The notes beneath the pieces are model-generated. The model was not told where the DNA came from, did not search any database, and saw only the letters and a program-made list of their open reading frames with translations. Positions 37,451-50,292 of a DNA stretch of 64,000 nucleotides are shown piece by piece. The stretch's first letter is position 1. Every line of letters starts with the position of its first letter. Source of the DNA: Puffinus mauretanicus (taxonomy: Eukaryota; Chordata; Aves; Procellariiformes; Procellariidae). Location: NCBI GenBank assembly GCA_023333565.1, contig JAJKFH010002364.1, positions 186,001 through 250,000 of the forward strand, read 5' to 3'. The position numbers and the translations under genes were made by a program.

Positions 37451-39110
37451 GCTTGCCAAAAACTGCATAATGACTCGATGTCATGGTCTGAGACAAAAAC
37501 TCTGAGTTCTGTGTGTTAACTATTAGACCGTGTCTGATGTGAGGGAGGGAGAAAAATATAAATCTAGTCAGAAATCCCGCTGGGTAGACACTGGAGGTCT
37601 GTTGCAGAGACCACCAAGGGGAGTTGCAGAGGCTGTCATTGACCTTGGAAGCAAAGACCACCAGTGGGCACAGTGATACACAAAACAGTGTCCTGAGAGG
37701 GAGGAGAGCTCTGAAGGCCCACAGACAAAGCCACCGGAGGAAAAAAGACAGTACATCCTACGCACTGTATCAGGATGCAGTATTTATTTGAATAGCTGTG
37801 ATATTTTCACTTGTTTCCAACAATTCTGTTTCATGGCTCTATTATGTATCTTTAGTGACAGCGCTGAAATTATTTTATAACTTATTGGGAAAAAAAGCCA
37901 TCTAAGAAACTTGTCAGGCTGAAAAAAGTTGCCAAAGAAATTTTCTTTTCCCTTTTTATTGTTTTCCTGACAAGCTGGACAGGGACTGTTTTCTCTTGTG
38001 CTGCAAAATCTATTTATATACATACATAAAAAAATAGACGGCACTAACCATTTGTCTCGCATGACTCACCACCGTCTTTCCAAATGTCACAAATGCTGCC
38101 AAGCGAACTACAACCACGAAACACATTAGCGTCTCACAAGGCTGCTTGGCTTGATTACAGGCTGGCAAGGATTAGGCTGAGTAACTGGGAGAAGATGAGA
38201 GGAAGATTTCACTGGACATCTGGGATTATGGTGTGCTGGAAACATTGCAGAAGATAAATCACTAAAAGACAATCTAGCGCCTTCAACGGCAATCCCCATC
38301 ACAGGGCGTTACAGTTTGTACAGCGCAGAAGTCATGAAGAAACAGAATGTTGTCCAAGTGGAAGAGGAGACGCCCACATTTGGGAACACTTAAGAACAAC
38401 AATGTCTTGAACACGACCATTCCCTGGGAATGGCTTTCTTCTCATGCACCCTGTTACTGCAGCAGCCACAGAAACCAAAGCCCAGACCTGCTCCTACCGA
38501 GTCTCTGCTATCGTAACTTGAACTTCTCGCCTGGGATAGACCTCGGGAAGCGTGCTGAACGGGACCACAAGCTACTCTTGTATCACAAGCACAAGCTGAG
38601 TGCTTCTCTGGGGTTGCCCTGCCTTAATCAGGCTGTTCAGATCTAACCCAAGAAGTCAAATTTAGCCTTGCATCTAAAACAAAGGGCTGTGAAACCATAA
38701 CTTGAGTTTTAAAACAAAAAGTGGAGACCCCTCTCTGGATTACATCTTCATGGCCACCTCCAGCGCAGGAGTGAGGCTGATGCCTGAAAGCCCTGCTCTG
38801 GTCCAGGTGGTGGGGAGGAGGGTTTCCAGTACACCATGGTGAGACCCCCGGACATCCTCACCAGGGTCCACCTTCTCACATGGCTGCAGACAGTGCTGCA
38901 CAGTAAATGCATTTTCCTCGCAGACCTCACTGGAAGATCGGGGTCCCGCTGGGTAGCACGGAACAGCTTCTCCTCTGCCCTGGGACTACTCGTGGCGGGG
39001 CAGACCAGAGCCCAAGAGAAGTGCATTGGGCTGAGTAGAAGACGGGACCCAAAAGAGTAAGTCTCAGTCTCAGAGCATCAGACACAATGAATCTGATATA
39101 GATAAGCTTT
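37451..39110. other. Intergenic region
   Basis: No gene recognised. Frames at 38347-38646 and 38748-39060 lack splice or homology support. Confidence 0.5.
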
Positions 39111-39134
39111 AAAAAAAAAAAAAAAAAAAAAAAA
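39111..39134. repeat. Poly-A run (24 bases)
   Basis: A pure A run after GATAAGCTTT. It may be the tail of an old retroposed sequence on the plus strand. No parent was recognised. Confidence 0.8.
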
Positions 39135-39359
39135 TCAAAGTAATTCTGAAACCCTGGAGAACTTTGAAGAAACTCATCCCTTCATAGCGAGGTGGGCAGC
39201 ACATTTCTGAAACGCAGTGTTTCTTAAATTGTCTTCCTCAACCTTCATGGCGCTGATTTGCTGGGACAGATCCTGGTGCCAGGACCTGTCTGTCCCAACA
39301 GGAGCCATTCTCCTTTCGATTTTACAATCCCGTTTAAAAATGCATCCCCTCGCTGTTTA

Positions 39360-39600
39360 ATTTCCCATCCCCGGAGCGCCGCGCTCGGTCTCGTCCACAG
39401 GCGCAGCATTTCCCCCCGCGGTTCGAGCCAAGGCTGGCGGCCGAGCGGTGAAGTGCGTGAGCTGCCACCCCGCCGGCTCCCTCCGAGGGCCTGGAGCAAA
39501 GACTTTATCTCGCCGGGTGACGCCAGGACGGTGGAGCCTGATCTTCGGAGAAGATTCCCGGTAGAATATTACGAATCGGGAAGAAGTACTCAGGCAGACA
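39360..39600. promoter_or_regulatory. Small CpG-rich patch, possible promoter or enhancer
   Basis: A local block rich in CpG (CCCCGGAGCGCCGCGCTCGG, GGCGGCCGAGCGGTGAAGTGCG, CGCCGGGTGACGCC) in otherwise AT-rich DNA. No coding exon with paired splice sites was identified next to it. It could be the start of a non-coding transcript or a distal element; function is unproven. Confidence 0.4.
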
Positions 39601-39734
39601 GGGAAATTGTGGAAAGTAAAAGAACTAGGCATGATGGTTTTTTGGGATGGGTTTTTAGGCTGTTTAAATCTCAGACCATCCTATGCTGCATTGAGATATT
39701 GTGCTCTCCTCTACAAACAGCTGCATGACATTTT

Positions 39735-40700
39735 TGTCATTCGGCAAATATAACTGTGGTTTATTATTAGCTTTAATTGAATATCTCCTTTTAAATCTTA
39801 TCGCTGCCCACCCACATCAAGTGGAATGGACATAAATACAAACATAATGTAGACTACCTTGTGCTGAAGAGCGCAGCAACAGCAAATTAATAATCTTTTT
39901 TCCAAGGCATTTCATCGCAAATCCAGGAGAGACTTGTTTACTGATGTGATTCATAGCTGAAGAATAAAATGTTGTCTGGCAAGGTTGATATTTCACATTT
40001 TAATATGGATTTTCACCCGAGGATCTCAAAATATTTACAAACCTTAAAGCCTGATCTATACACAATTTTTTGCAGCAAATATCCTTTTTTTAATTAAGAA
40101 CATGATTTCCCCCCCCCCGGTACCTCTCAATAAAATCACAATTACAGTTACAAAATACTTTAGAGCTCTACAACTTAATTCCCTTGCCAATATAGAAAAT
40201 TTTTTTACTAACATCAGTAACTTGATGATACTAAATCCATAGAGCATTCGTATATAAAAAACATACTATCACTTGTCTTCTGAAGCTTAACTAATGCTGT
40301 AATACGCCTTGCAGCTCCATGGGTGGAAAGTTGAACAGAGCAGTCAAAGCCTTGCTGTGGGGGGGTAATTGCCCACGGTTGTGTTGAGAACACACACCTG
40401 ATCTCAATATCTATGGAAGCGTTTGTAGAAACGAGGATGTGTTTAAACTAGCGGGATGAGAAACATGCTGCTTCACTGTGATGGGAAATCAAACTCTGGC
40501 AATGGTATTTTGCTCCAAAGGTAAGTAAGCCCTGGGGAGATTAAAGGAGCATGTGTTGGAAATTAGGTGTTATACTCCAAGGATTTTTTTTTTTTGTACA
40601 ACGTTGAATCTCACTTGGTCATAAAATCTGGATGGCAAGAGAAGGGCTAGAATACAAATGCGAGGTCAGTGAAGAAAGATAAAAAATGAAACTGGGAGCC
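39735..40700. other. Intergenic AT-rich region
   Basis: Apart from a run of C bases at about 40111-40119 and a poly-T run near 40585, nothing was recognised. Confidence 0.55.
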
Positions 40701-40705
40701 AGGAA

Positions 40706-40768
40706 GAATCATTGCACATGCTGGTAGGTTGTTAAGGAATCATTGCACATGCTGGTTAGGTTGTTAAG
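40706..40768. repeat. 31-bp direct tandem duplication
   Basis: GAATCATTGCACATGCTGGT(T)AGGTTGTTAAG occurs twice with a 31-base period. The copies differ by one inserted T. Confidence 0.92.
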
Positions 40769-41944
40769 GTGCACCAGCACCTCTGCTGGGGATGCCCAGC
40801 TGTGCCCAGCTGTGCCCTCTGCCGCTGCGCAATTGCATCTGCTGGGTCTCAGAAGGAGCAGGAGAGAGGGAAATTTCATTTGATAGGTTATGATTTAAAA
40901 GAGGCTGCATAGATGATAACACATCTTTTCTGCTAAGAAGATGAACTACTATTAGCTGGAATACACAGCTCTGCAGGAGCAGGACAAAAATCCATCTTGT
41001 CAAAACCCTTTCCACGAGCAAATACAAAGAAAGTCGGGAAGGGAATGAAAAATTTACAACATCATTCACAAGGACAACAGAAATTGTGGGGGGACATTGT
41101 CCTGCCAGTGAACTCTACCCACCCAGCAGATCTCTATATCAGCTCTTTGCTTTCTCCTATTTGCTTTTTTCCCCCTTTCCCCCGATCTTCCAGCTGCATA
41201 ATTCTCTCCTAGGCATTCGCATAAAGCAGTGCACCAGGTGCTGTCTCTGTGTGGATCTATAACATGAACTACTTTATCTATCCAATAACTTATGAACAAA
41301 GTCCAAAAATGTATTTCTGTTGACATCTGTGTCAGACTGAGTCCTAAAGATCCCCAAAGACCTCCTTTCACAGTAATAATCCATCTGCTTTCCGCTGCCT
41401 GATCTGGAATACTAAAACGTAGATTTACCTACTTTTTTGGTTATTCTATTTTTCATGGCTGGCTTCAGGTCTGGCAATCTGATCTGAATAGAGTTTGGAA
41501 ATCTTTAATTCCGCTGAACGCCTTGGTCACCTCAATGAAAGAACATCCACTTTTCTCTAATTTCCATCTTATGTGCTTTTCATGTTTGAGCTTCTATCAC
41601 TGACGTATCTAAGACAGAGTATTTTAAGATGTGATCTACATTTATGTATGTGTGTGTGCGCTAAGAAAACTCCGTACTTAGTAACATAGGGTGGCTGGGT
41701 TACATTTTTCAGTCAAAGGACTGCATGCAGGGAAAATTGGGATTCAACATTATAGAGTCAAACTTATGATTTCTATAATAAAAGGAGAAATATTCCTCCT
41801 CTTCTGCTGTTCTATGAATTTTATTCCCATCCTTTGGAAAGCAGAGTGCTGGAGTAAAAGTCTGTATGATTTAGTGTCTGTATTGGCTTTGTGGTTGCAC
41901 TACTCTCAGATCCCATTGTCTGCACACAACAGAAAGCTTCCCAC

Positions 41945-42096
41945 CTTCTTGGCTCATGGTCAACTTGGTGTCCACCAGGACCTCCAGATCCTTTTCTGCC
42001 AAGCTGCTTTCCAGCTGGGTGGTTTCCAGCATATAGTGGTGCATGGGTTTGTTCCTCCCCAGGTGAAAGACTTTGCACTTCTCCTTGTTGAACTAA
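41945..42096 (-). mobile_element. CR1 LINE internal fragment, antisense
   Basis: Read on the minus strand it runs from TAGTTCAACAAGGAGAAGTG through the GGGAGGAACAAACCCATGCA block to the GGACCTGG-like GGTCCTGGTGGACACCAAGT. This matches the segment at 45425-45550 of the intact-looking CR1 copy. Both ends are truncated and it lacks the 3' tail, so it is an old fragment. Confidence 0.75.
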
Positions 42097-43394
42097 ATTA
42101 TTGCTATTATTACCCAAAAGTCATCTGTTCCCTGCTCTCCATGCACCTTAGTCATGCTGTGTGTGGTTTTGAAAGGTTTCAAGCGCAGACTTGCCTTATT
42201 TATGAATTCCCAGGCAGCATCAGCCTAGAGATAAGTAGCTAGGTGTTTACCCAAAGCCATGACGTGGGCTCCTCTAGGCACTCACAGGAGGATTTTACGT
42301 TTCAAAGCAAGTTTTCCTGGTAGAAATTCCCTGGGACAGGTGTCTGTGACATCTCAGGTGCTTGGCCCTCTTTACATTTTGGCTGCTTGTTTTAATACTT
42401 GGTCCATTGTACTTAAACGCTTAAATTCTGCCAAAGCTGCACTTTAACTCTTTGTCAATGGATCTGCTCCATGTCCAGTGAAGCTGCTAGATCAGGCTCT
42501 AAAAAACCTTCTTTTATTGCTCAAAGGAGGTATTTGCCTGAAGGCTTTGCCCATGTTCAGAGCAGAGGCACTAAGGGAGCGATGCCCATGCTGGGTTGCA
42601 CAGGATCCGTGCCCCATGTTTCTGTCCCCACGTCTCTTGCTGGTTTGCCAGAGGACTGCCTGTGTGCACAGACTAATACCTATTTTAGTCAAAATCAGCT
42701 GCTAGATACAGACCTGTCAGCTACATTTAAGCTGACCTGGGTAATTTTGACTGAAATGCTTAGAAAGCTCTCACAAATAGTTCAGCTGGAGAGGGGGAAG
42801 AGCAGGCACTGGCAGATGGGGGGTGCTCAGCAGCTGGTGAGAGGTACCCCTTTTCTATCTCCAAAGGTGGTTACAGAGATACCCCCTTTAAGCCAGCTAA
42901 ACAATGCAAAAGACAGGGACAATATTCCTCCATACAAGCCAGCCTATGTTGGTTTATTTGACACTGACTTATGCAAGATAAATATGATTTATGCTAGATA
43001 AATATAGGTTGGATTCAAAGAATTAGTAACCAGACAATTTATATTAGGAGTTCTACTGAATCAGTTCTAATAAAGTTAGATAAGTAAAATCTGAATATAG
43101 AAAAAGAACCTGATACAAACAAGAACACAGGTTATAAGATGTTCTGACACTTCTTCTTTTCTTTGCAAAACTACCTTTTTCTGATTATGGCAATGAAGCC
43201 GTCATTCACCCCTTAAATCTAAGGTGACACCATCCATAGCCACAAAGCCGGCATTTCCCAAATCAGGCACATCTACAAAAGCAGATCAAGCACAGAGCGA
43301 GCTTTAGGCTCGCCAGGACGTCGTCTGGAGGCACTGAGCTTGAGCCTAACTGCTAACACTACCCAAAGCAAAGCTTAACTCTCTGCATGCTACC
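42097..43394. other. Intergenic region
   Basis: The 176-codon frame at 42471-43001 lacks acceptor/donor partners and any recognised motif. A short ATAAATATGATTTATGCTAG duplication-like stretch lies near 42970-43000. No gene is supported. Confidence 0.5.
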
Positions 43395-44098
43395 ATTGGG
43401 GAAGAGTGGCTGGAAAGCTGCCCGGAGGAAAAGGACCTGGGGGTGCTGGTTGACAGTCGGCTGAACATGAGCCAGCAGTGTACCCAGGTGGCCAAGAAGG
43501 CCAACGGCATCCTGGCCTGTATCAGAACTAGTGTGGCCAGCAGGAGCAGGGAGGTGATCGTGCCCCTGTATTCGGCACTGGTGAGGCCGCACCTCGAATC
43601 CTGTGTTCAGTTTTGGGCCCCTCACTACAAGAAGGACATGGAGGTGCTGGAGCGTGTCCAGAGGAGGGCAACGAAGCTGGTGAAGGGCCTGGAGCACAAG
43701 TCTTATGAGGAGTGGCTGAGGGAACTGGGGTTGTTTAGTCTGGAGAAGAGGAGGCTGAGGGGAGACCTCATCACGCTCTACAACTACCTGAAAGGAGGTT
43801 GTAGTGAGGTGGGTGTTGGTCCCTTCTGCCAAGTAACAAGCGATAGGACAAGAGGAAATGGCCTCAAGTTGCGCCAAGGGAGGTTTAGATTGGACGTTAG
43901 GAGAAATTTCTTTACTGAAGGAGTGGTCAGGCCTTGGAAGAGGCTGCCCAGGGAAGTGGTTGAGTCACCATCCCTGGAGGTATTTAGAAGACGTGTAGAT
44001 GGGGCGCTTAGGGACATGGTTTAGCGGGCATGGTGGTGTTGGGTTGACGGACTCTTAGAGGTGTTTTCCAATCTTAATGATTCTATGATTCTATGATT
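43395..44098 (+). mobile_element. CR1 LINE copy A, 3' end of ORF2 open to its stop
   Basis: About 700 bases of CR1. The frame 43443-44024 is unbroken for 193 codons and encodes the end of the CR1 ORF2 protein (motifs [43 protein letters not shown]). A 3' UTR ending TTAATGATTCTATGATTCTA TGATT follows. It lacks the endonuclease and most of the reverse transcriptase, so it cannot move by itself. It is very similar to copy B 2 kb downstream, in the same orientation. Confidence 0.95.
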
Positions 44099-45389
44099 AT
44101 GATTCAGGCTGTGTAACTCTCCCCCTTCAAAGTCAGGAGAGCCAACCCAAAGAAATCACAGCTGTGCACTGCGGGCCCTTCCCTCCTCTCATTGGGCTGA
44201 ACACCAGAGTGCTTGAACTTCAGCAAGACTGGTATAAGCAGAGCTTAATTTGGAAGAAGACCTGGGGAGGTTGCTTTATCTCAGCTTCCTCAAGCTCATT
44301 AAAAAGTCTCTTCAGCTGAAAAAGCAGTTTGCATGGTGATGTTTGCTTGGGTTCCTGGTACTTCTGAAGCTGTGAGCTGCCCAGTTCAGTCTCTATAGTG
44401 TAGGTTTTGTTGTTGTATATTTGCACTGTACATCTGCATCCTCTTGCAGAGGACCAGGCAGCCGCATCTGCCCTCGCCACGGCAAATCCAGAAGCAGGAT
44501 GCAGTCCAGTATAAGGCAAATTCAGGAAGACTTTCTCAGCTCTCTTTCTGTCTGAAAGTGAGTTAAGCAGGACTTATCTCTCCATATCTAGGCAACGTGC
44601 AGACCTGAGATACTCTTCATTCATTACCACCTACACCAAGGACCAGTCTAAAGCTCTGGAGAATACGTACCCAGCTGTCATGACAGGGAATTTGCTTGGT
44701 CTTATCTCAAAACCAATAGAAAAACAATCCCCTCATAGAGAAATAAAGCTTGACAAAACCAAAAATACATGCAGTCCTCTGATTTCTTGTCCGCATGGTC
44801 CACTCAGCTGGGACATATGTCTACCTAGGCAGGGACATGTGGTAGTACAGAGACATGGATTCAAATCAGAGATCTGTGGTACCTGTGTCACTGGTGGGAT
44901 GTGGGTTCATCCAGAGTGGGAATTTATTTCTTCTTATTTTTGCAGATGTTCTGCTAAATAACCTTTTGAGATCAGTGGCTAACTCAGGAGCTAAAGCATA
45001 TGGCAAAATGTCTGAGGAGCAGGAGAAGCTTTCCTGGCCCCTCGGTCCAGCCAGGAGGGCTGGCTGGCTGGGCAGGTGCAGGAGGACAACCCAGAGCAAG
45101 AGCTGAGGAAACCTTCCCGTCCCACCATCCAGTGGGAGATCAGTTCACCCAACATGGCTGGCAGAGCATCTCCAGGAGTCTTTGGGCAACCTGACATGAA
45201 GGAGCTGTAATTGGCTGTGTTTTGCAGAAACTCGTGGTCAATAATTAGTGCTCATCCATTAAAACCATGGCTGAAGCAGAGTCCTTTGACTCTGAAGGCT
45301 GAATCCCACATTATACCAGGAATAAAATGAGGAAAATAACCTGAGCTGAAGCCATCACCGTAGACAGCGAAGACTTCACAAGCCATATC
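44099..45389. other. Spacer between the two CR1 copies
   Basis: Unique-looking sequence of about 1.3 kb. No gene, and no duplication of flanks, was recognised. This argues that the two CR1 copies are separate insertions and not one duplicated block. Confidence 0.5.
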
Positions 45390-46198
<809 letters not shown>

Positions 46199-49052
46199 AA
46201 CCAGCGGTAGGAGGCTGCCAGCTTCAGCTCTAATGCTCTAAGTGATCGACAGGTCCACAAAGCATCACAGGGAGGAACTGAACACTTCTGACATAAGAGG
46301 TTGAATTTAAAGCATTTAAAATTCTCAGCGACATTAATGCTGAGTGACGAGTTCCTCCCTGCGGCTTGGGGATGAGTCTACAGAGGAAGACTAGGCAACG
46401 GGTGACTTGTGTTTCTGACGTGCTAAAATCAGACCCTACACCAGGCAGAGCTCTGGCTTTTTGGCTGTAAGTGACTACCGGGCAGGGACTCTGCCCCTCT
46501 CCCTGGGGGACCTTCTCAAGGGTGGCCGTCCCTGTGGTCTGGCCTCTGCTGGGTGGTCTCCAAATGTCTGAGGTTTGTGTGGAAAACCCAGCAGAGATTT
46601 AGCTACAAGTCAAGTCCCCAAATACAGAATCCTGCATTTTCCAAAGTTTCATCCTGGGGAATGGGTACCTTTGATGGGTCATCAAATCTTAGGCCGTCAG
46701 ATATTTTTTCTCGATTATTGCAGAATATTAAGAGGGATATCAAGATAGCTTTTCTGATAATTGGGTTTTTTTTCTTTTTTTTTTTTATAGTTCATGTTGC
46801 ACAGAGCATTAACAAAGAGTATCATGTGCTGTTCCTTTTTTAATAAAAACACAAGATGTCCTCAAAGGCTGCTCTCATTAGAGCAATTCAAATGCATTCG
46901 AGTGAGGTCATTGCTTGGGAAATGCTGCTCCATTAAAAAGAAGAAAAGATATGACAGAAATACAGACACCCCCCCTAGAAAAAAATAGAATATAGAAAAA
47001 AATTGTTGGGAACAGAAACCAAAGCAGAATTTCTGGCAAAAGAAAAAAACCCTGCAACAGCCCAGGGTCCCCCCTCACTGCCCAGTTCAGACCTGGCTTT
47101 CCTGCCTGCTGCCCTTTTGGCTGGTCGACAGGTCTTGGTTCTACTTCATGTCGCATTGAAGTCTTTATTTTTGGTAAAACAAAATCCTATTTTTCTGGCT
47201 AGTGCTTGTTATAATGGCCTCAAGGGAGCTTTAAATGTTCATTTACTTTACCAGAGTTCAGAAATACTTATCTGAAGCCAATTAAGTTTTTAATTAAACA
47301 TGCATTAGGAGGAGAATCTTGCATATGAAATTTCTCCACATCTTTTTTAAGAGACAGAGCAATCAGTAAAGTTTGGCAACCCCTGCATTACAACAAGTTA
47401 AAGCCCAAGAACATTTTTAACCTTTGCTTGTGAATTGCATGACTCACAAAATTGAAGATCTCAGAGCAGAACCCTGCAACTCTATTTCTTTTTCCCAACG
47501 TGCTGATTTATGTATTGATCCTATTCCCCAGGTTCCTCTGATAGAAAGGCTGTCATTTAAAAAATAAGCAGCATTTCATTTGTGGCCACTGTGCTTCTGT
47601 GGATTGCAAAGCCAATATATGCAATTCTGCAGCTAGGCTGTTAAAGCAAGAGCGTGTTCAGTAATTGATCTGCGTCAGCATCCTCCACCACTTGAATGAT
47701 AATACATGGTTTAAACAGATTGGTCTTAAAAACTGGAATGAGCCTGGCAAAAAATGCCTGAAGAGATCCAAAAATGAAAGATATGATAAAACAAAGTGTT
47801 ACGGAGTCTCCTCTGTGCAATGTCTTGGGAGGGTATTTAGACATTTGGTGTCCAGAAGAGGTGGCTGATGCTGTTGATTTAAAAAAAGATTTCAGTCTAC
47901 TTATTGCTTTGTGCTTACTCAAAACAAATGAAATCGCATACCAATGGGACAGCAGGCTACAGAAAACATTTCTGTTAGGAGGATGAGTCTGAAACCCAGT
48001 CTTTCGTGCTTGACAGCGGGGAAAGGGAAACTTATTTCTGAAACTCCATAAACTTGATTGCGTGTAGGCTGCTGATGCATTTAGTTAGAAAATGAAAAAT
48101 CCCACCAAAATGCAAAAATCTTTTTAGTTTGGTTGAAAAATAAATCATGTACAGTGAAAAACAACCAGCTCTAAAGTGAAGACAGGAATGTTTTACAAGG
48201 ATAAGTTAATCTCAGGTGAAATTGCTTTTCTGTAAGACCGAATCTATATGAAAGCAATAAAGGGAAAATCCAGTGCTCATATCTTTTCAAAGAAGAAAAA
48301 TATCCATCTTTGAAGATTTGCTAAACTCCTTAGGTGGAGGTACCTAGCAGCACCTCTTCACTGGCTTGTGGTGTAACATAAAAATGAAAATATGCTACCA
48401 CAGCGATGTGAAAATTCATTGCAGAGGCAGAAGTGGGTCATCAGAGGTAGGGAATTAGCAGGAGAGGCAATGCTCACCCAAAACATGCTGCTGAGGTACC
48501 CAGGAGAGCCTGTGAACTTCCAGCAGTGCAAACTAGAAAATGTATTGATTGGCTTTGAGTATAAGATTAAACAAGCAGCAATTCTCCGTGTATAATTTAT
48601 AGGTTACCGGTGACAATGTCACACTCGGCTGTTCCTTCTGAAGTGGCATCCTTCTCCCGTGATTCACCCTCATCAAGGATAAAAGTGGTATAAAAAAACT
48701 GCAGCTGGAGCCAATCTATATTTTTCATTTCAAACTTTGACACATGAAAAATAGCCTGTTTTGACTTAGTGCTTGGATTTTAAATTTACCCTTCCAGTTC
48801 TGTGTTTAAGAAAAAAAAAGCCTGTTTGCTTTTTAAAGATTTAGTTTCCTGTTATTCATCATTCTTTATCCCTTTAAATGGGGCCCTTCGGTACCTTTTT
48901 CAAGTTGGCAAAAATGCTGAGAAAAGGGAAACCCAAAGAATTTTTGTTTCTAAACTGAGAAAGGAATGTTATTATTTTTTATCTGATAGCAGGTAGAAAC
49001 TAGTTTTGAAGAACAAATTAAGAGAATAAACTTTTCAGATGCTCTTCCTCAG
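46199..49052. other. Intergenic region
   Basis: No exon or repeat family was recognised beyond short poly-T and poly-A runs (46768-46790, 46983-47005). Confidence 0.55.
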
Positions 49053-49055
49053 CTA

Positions 49056-49605
49056 TCCGAGTGTCATCTCCTCCTGGCCACGGCCCTTACCACCAGATCC
49101 CAGCGTAAGGAGGCAGCCCTGGCTGAGCTGCATGGAAAAGGCCATGAACTGCAGGAGAAATGTCTTCTTGCCTATCCGAAGTGGGGGAAGTTGCCTGATT
49201 TCCCAGAGAAGGGCTGGGCTCAGCATCTCCCCATGGGCATGTTCAACAGCATCCTCTTCCCACTGTTTCTGATCACGTTTCCCACATGCCCAGTTCTCCC
49301 CTTGCATCATTACGGTGAAGGCATCAAACTCAGGCAGAATAGTGCCTAAAAGAGGATAACAGTACTGTGAGAAGAATGCTCTGAGCATTTCTGGTCGCCC
49401 TCACCAAAAAGCACCTTGCTGCAATACTTAGCAATTTTCCAGTGCTTTGCAAGAGCCTGGACCCACAGGTCCCTGCCAGCCCTGAAGCGTGGTGGGAACT
49501 CGATGTGGAACGGAACCACACCAAAGCAGAAGGGCTTGGACAGCATCCCCCATTCCAGCCTGGTTCCCAGCCTCTGTCTTCTCAGCGGATGTTCGCGATG
49601 AGGTC
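49056..49605 (-). other. Candidate spliced open reading frame, unrecognised
   Basis: On the minus strand an open block 49605-49405 (motifs KPFCFGVVPFHIEFPPRFRA, LWVQALAKHWKIAKYCSKVL) ends at a donor TTTTTG/GTGAGG. A second open block starts at 49345 after an acceptor TATCCTCTTTTAG (motifs GTILPEFDAFTVMMQGENWA, RIGKKTFLLQFMAFSM), and the phases agree. Codon choice in the first block looks vertebrate-like. Against it, the intron would be only 59 bases, the first block's acceptor is mediocre, and I recognise no family. It could be an old retroposed or repeat-derived fragment. Confidence 0.25.
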
Positions 49606-49917
49606 CTGTTTGAAAGGTTTGTTTTGAGCATCAGTCCCACATGTGAAAATTGGGATAATACCCGATATGTGAATTACAGACAGGCTTAGACCATCCCAGA
49701 AGAGGAATCCGGATCCTCTTTTTTTGTCAGAGGGACAACACCCTAAAGACCCTTCCTACCAAAACCACAGGGACAAACAGACTTCCAGTACTGGCTAGGT
49801 GCAGCTTTCAAAGCCATAATTTGGACTTGAGTACCTAAATCCCTTTATGGCATAGCCATTGACCTCTAAGTCCCTTTGGGAAGCAACCCACATTTAGAAA
49901 ACACATTTTCAATGTTG

Positions 49918-49934
49918 AAAAAAAAAAAAAAAAA
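49918..49934. repeat. Poly-A run
   Basis: A 17-base A run, followed after AAAG by a pyrimidine tract. Confidence 0.75.
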
Positions 49935-49964
49935 GAAAAGTTTTATTTTCCTTTTTGCCTGCAG

Positions 49965-50292
49965 GAATCCTTTAGCAAATGCATCAGACAGTGCCTGCCA
50001 AGCGTGGTCAGCTGGGATGTCAGCTGGGAATGAACAAATACGGGGGAGGAATCTGCCGGAGTCGGCAGGCACTTGGAGATCTGTTCGCAAAAACAACACA
50101 TATCTCCACAGCGGGACTGACCTACAGCTTTCTGAGCCCCCCACAGAGGAGCACCCGCTCCTCCACGGCATGTACAGTCTGCCTGGGGCATACATTACAG
50201 TGTCATGTATAGCACGTCGTATCGTCAGCCTTGATACAATGGCCAAGGCGCTCACTACAGCTTGGAAATACCTGGAGGAAAATAAGCCATGA
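49965..50292 (+). other. Candidate terminal exon-like frame
   Basis: A textbook acceptor (TTTTATTTTCCTTTTTGCCTGCAG) is followed by 108 open codons ending in a TGA at 50290. Motifs include SEPPTEEHPLLHGMYSLPGA and MAKALTTAWKYLEENKP. No donor-bearing upstream exon was found and no protein was recognised, so it may be chance. Confidence 0.2.
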
